Shown here piece by piece: positions 60,246 to 64,000 of a DNA stretch of 64,000 nucleotides. The translations under genes were made by a program, and so were the position numbers. The stretch spans positions 6,448,001 through 6,512,000 of the forward strand of contig NC_039478.1 in assembly GCF_003590095.1 (NCBI RefSeq), in the 5' to 3' direction. This DNA comes from Trichoplusia ni (lineage: Eukaryota > Arthropoda > Insecta > Lepidoptera > Noctuidae). How positions within the stretch are numbered: position 1 is the first letter of the stretch; every line of letters starts with the position of its first letter. The notes below the pieces were generated by a model. The model had not been told where the DNA came from, did no database searches, and worked only from the letters and a program-made list of their open reading frames with translations.

Positions 60246-63200
60246 AAAAGATTTTTTAGATTTAGTTTTAAGATTTTTTCAATTTAGTATGTCAGCTCTG
60301 CGTACCAGCTCAGCCACGCAAAGCACCTACAATTTACGTGAGCTATGTTTTTTTTTCAATTTTAATTAAATGTCAATAAAAACAATAGGAAAACGCTCGA
60401 TTTTTTAATCCCAATGAAAAAACATTTTTTTAGTTTTAGTTAAGTGGTTCTGTGTCACGTTTAATTTATTTTATCTTCAAGCATTATTCGTGCTATTTAA
60501 TTAGATCGACTTCTAAGTAATATCAAACTATTTGAAATTTCATCGTGCGTCTCGTGCAGTCGTGGTCTTCATATTTGTTCGCATGAACTGTCAAATGCAT
60601 CGCTATTTCGATCACTTGCCAATTAGGACGAGGCCTTGTTACGTTAATTAATTAATTGCGACAAGGCACAGCAGAGCCGGCATCAGCATATGCACGCATT
60701 ACTTGTACTACAAGCTTTTGGTTCGGCGTTGCCTGAGCAGCAGTGAGAAAACCATATAAACAAAAGAAAGAACTTTTTAAATTAAGAAATGTTACAATAA
60801 TTTAACAACTCATCCAATTTTTGAGCTTGGTGGATCTTCTGTGCATTATTTTTGTATGTTCAAAAATATTACATCAATAAATATTCAAGTAATACAGTGC
60901 AATTGATATTGAATCTCAGATAGAAGGACTGCGGTAGGCCAGTCATTATACGTAATATACATAAGCAATAAGCATACTTAACATCTGCTATAACTAATTT
61001 ATACGTATAGGCACATTAGCACGTTTAGAATGTTTAGAACCAAAGCATGAGCAATAAACAAACTAAAACATTTGTGTCAGAATGTGACGAATTCAAAACA
61101 AAAAATACAATCCCCTCGGCATTCAAACAAATTTTACACTGTAATGCGTTACGAATAACGTAGCCGATATTTGTTAAAGACTCTGTACAAAAGGAACGCA
61201 AAAAAGAACGAACACTCACGCTTGAACACTAATCACTTAAGCATAGCTACTCACTGATTCGCTGCATGCAGTACGAAACAGCTATCTGCATTCTGTACCC
61301 ATTTTATACTTATCGTAAATCTTGAACAATATCACGTATTGAAGGAAAGCCAGCAATCACCAGGCTGGCATGCGAAAGTAATAAATGGCCTCTCATTTAA
61401 CGACATTAATATATCTAATAAACTGTGATGACCATCTGCACTCGTATAACTCTGTATTACCGTTTTACGGCCCCAATGACATATCGGTAACTAGCATTGC
61501 GCCCCACGGCGATGCCCGTGGTTTTATATCGCTAATCAACCATTATTATTACCTGATGATTTATTCTTCCTTTCGGGAATTCCCGTGAACAATGTTTTTC
61601 TAACTCTAAAGGTTCCGGTTACGTCAAACCGTTTGATTTATTTGTACACGAAAAATATTAGACCGAGTTTTGATGGTAAAAAAATGAAACATTCGACTTA
61701 GCTTCCACAAAAATACTTGAACACGAAAAAATAGCTATGATTGGTGTAGAAAACTTTTTCGATGATGACAAAAAAGTTGGGTACCGTACGCTAGGGTTAT
61801 TTCGATACCCCGTGGACAGTGTTCTGGGTCGACTTGACTGTTATACGCAATTCGGTTCGGCTAACTTTTAGTTGTACGCGTGGGCGAATAATAGTCGATG
61901 TTTGCCGATATATTATCAAAGAAAATTATAGATATTGTAAAATGGATACCAATGTTGCGCTTTGTCTGGTTTCCGTGTCAAAATTAGATAGTTCTAAGGA
62001 TTTGCAAAGAAACTTATTCCAAATGAATTTGGAAACGCGGACAAGACAATTTATTTCGTTCTTATCTTCATTTGATTAGTCTTATTTAATAGACATGCCA
62101 TATCCACAGTACATGCTAAAACGATCATATGCACATGAGTCTGTAATACTAATAAACAGTTTTATAAAACTAGTTTTCATTCCATTGCAGTTAGTATGAA
62201 AGCGATGTGGATTTTTTTGAAATATCTTAGTTTTATTTTCTCGGTCAGGCCTATTAGAAGCGTAAGAGAAGCATGAAATATCTAAATACCATCGTCGAAC
62301 GCAAAGAATTTCGCCGAAGCATCAACCATTGTACCTGAAGCCAGCAGTTGGCACTTCAGGTATTCCTGCCTGATTCTCCTTAAGGAGTACAATAGCAGTT
62401 TCATTGTTTTCAAAACGCAAATTTGAATGGATTGCAGATAAAATCTTCGTTGACAGCAAGTTGCCTAGAACACTGTTACGTAATTTATTGTTATGGGGAC
62501 CTTAAATATCATGCGACTTGGGTACCTATACTCGACCCGCAGACAGATATGCTCATTGCTCATTCAGTATGCATTGGTTCTAACTTGTATCATGTGGTCG
62601 GAAGTTTAAAGACCACATAATTCTCTCCTCCTTATTTGTCTATAATAAATATTGATACCGACATTAATGGCAAAGCCCGAATCGCTGCAGGAAACGTGCT
62701 TAGGAAATGTTTGGTTCAAACTTTTATAACTGTACTTTCTGGTAAAAAAGTGACAGTTGATCTATTAGGTACAATGTTTTCGTAATATTTAAAAAATAGA
62801 ATATTGAGTGTCGAACTTCTTCAATTCTGCTTTGTAGTATCGAAATAGATAATACGTTTACGGTTCATTAGGTTGGTCCACAAATCCATCGTTTTACAGA
62901 ACAAGTGATTTGTTCCGGGGTTTGAGTAAAGCAGCTTTGCAATTCCATAGCGTGGCCCACGCGATTAATCAATATTTCGTTATGAGTCATCGATGTGTTT
63001 TCTAATCGATTCATCGATTTAAATTTATTACTTCACAGATACTGTTTACAGTGTGGATCTTTTTTATTTGGGTAATCGGATACAGAATTTCACGGGCCAC
63101 AACCAGCTCCGCGGTTCGTAACGTAAATAAATTCTAAATTTATTGAATGTTTGGAACATCGCAATTTTGGGCAAAGTGTCTGGAATATTGAGTTTCAACC

Positions 63201-63637
63201 AAAATGTTGTATCCTGTAACAATTATTGAAAACGGAGTGAAATATGGTGTTTGGAAAAAGTGATAAATAGAATAGCTTTTTTCATTGCTCAGTATTCAAG
63301 CAAAAAATTTGGAATCTTAATAGCAAGAGCAGCAATAACGTGGTCTAGATTCGTTGCGCTGTGGCGTATGACCATGTCCATGTGAATTATGTAGCTCTCA
63401 CTGTGGTTGCATTTCACTAAACCGCACAGCAGCATTTATCTTCGGACTACATAGCATCAGCAGCATAATTTCAATGTGTTCGAAATTGGGAACATATTTT
63501 CTACTTTTAACACTTTCTACTGTAATTCCTGTACCAGCCATAATCCTTTACGTTTTAATGTTGTCTTCCTCTATTTGCTTCATTTTACCGCCATTATAGA
63601 ATTAATCATAATATGAAATTCCTGCTATACTACTTAC
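60246..63637. other. AT-rich intronic stretch
   Basis: No supported exon. A strong acceptor (CATTCCATTGCAG, AG at about 62189-62190) is followed by a 26-codon frame starting MKAMWIFLKYLSFIFSV. Frames of 67 and 86 codons at 61385-61588 and 61819-62079 show no domains. An ATCGAT cluster lies at 62989-63018. Confidence 0.45.
62989..63018. promoter_or_regulatory. ATCGAT cluster 4
   Basis: Three exact ATCGAT (62989-62994, 63005-63010, 63013-63018) fall within 30 bp, the densest group in the window. Candidate DREF or Onecut site group. Confidence 0.45.
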
Positions 63638-63709
63638 CATCATTGTCTGCTGAAGACGTAAATGCGACAATATCTAACGGATCTTGCTTTTCACAGTTAT
63701 CGGCAGTAA
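63638..63709 (-). CDS. Candidate 72-nt coding exon on the minus strand, unknown product
   Basis: On the minus strand ACATTAACTTGCAG precedes the exon and GATG|GTAAGT follows it. Only one frame is open (2 nt, 23 codons, 1 nt), including EKQDPLDIVAFTSS, which reads like ordinary protein. The other two frames have stops. The pyrimidine tract of the acceptor is weak. If real, a minus-strand gene enters from the right and overlaps the introns of the + strand gene. Confidence 0.25.
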
Positions 63710-64000
63710 CTGCAAGTTAATGTTTGTGTAACTAATGTGAAGAAATGGTTATTGCGCTGATCGATCAATTTTATGGTGGATTAGTCTTGAAATGTCCCGA
63801 TACATCATCGAAGAACAGTTGTTAGATGTATTTGCATTACGTCAACCTACAGAGTGAATTTAATGTGAATCGAGTCCTTAGATTATAGGGTTGCCAGTGC
63901 TACAATCCACTGAACTAATCAGTTCGTCATCTACCATTGCCAGAATGGAGATTTGCTCAATTTGAATTTCAACACTGAATGGAATGCAAACAACATGCAA

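Noticed and set aside
61819..62079. 86-codon + strand frame
   Set aside because: No family, no promoter or splice support, and composition as in the surrounding DNA.
1..64000. Known microRNAs, TTAGG telomere repeats, CRISPR arrays, bacterial operons
   Set aside because: I looked by eye for common insect microRNA seeds (let-7, bantam, miR-1, miR-8 and others) and these structures, and found none.

Overview
The window is animal nuclear DNA, almost certainly from a moth or butterfly. It is A+T-rich (about two thirds by eye), has no long open frame, and carries repeats typical of Lepidoptera. These include Helitron ends of the Lep1 type (TC...CTAG inserted between A and T), tRNA-derived SINEs with an A box, a B box and a conserved tail, the repeat beginning ACCGGACAAGTGCGAGTC, and decayed LINE 3' ends. 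I see no bacterial operon, rRNA, functional tRNA or CRISPR array.

Almost all of it reads as intron or intergenic DNA. The best supported gene is on the + strand and looks like the 5' part of one long gene whose body lies beyond the right edge. Exon 12041-12248 has a strong acceptor, a 5' UTR, an ATG at 12175 and a GTGAGT donor. Two more possible first coding exons lie at 25279-25325 (behind a CCAAT box and a TATA box) and 46996-47021 (in the only CpG-rich promoter-like block). All three leave 2 nt of an open codon at the donor, so any of them could splice into one shared exon. A possible non-coding first exon (about 6061-6476) lies upstream. A 144-nt candidate cassette exon at 55361-55504 has the same phase, and a sequence that fits a recursive splice site sits at 44197/44198. 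I could not name the gene from these short N-termini.

Layout: 1-6000, intergenic or intronic DNA with a possible minus-strand exon at 3109-3338. 6000-12250, TATA box, 5' UTR exon, repeats and the main first exon. 12250-25100, intron with a 57-codon ORF beside a TATA/Inr promoter (14500-14865) and two Helitrons. 25100-46600, second promoter, then a long intron with CRE sites, decayed repeats, a Helitron and the possible recursive splice site. 46600-64000, third promoter, then intron with clusters of ATCGAT, the candidate cassette exon and a possible minus-strand exon.

No search could be run. Exon calls rest on splice signals, phase and open frames only, and AT-rich DNA of this length yields some of these by chance.
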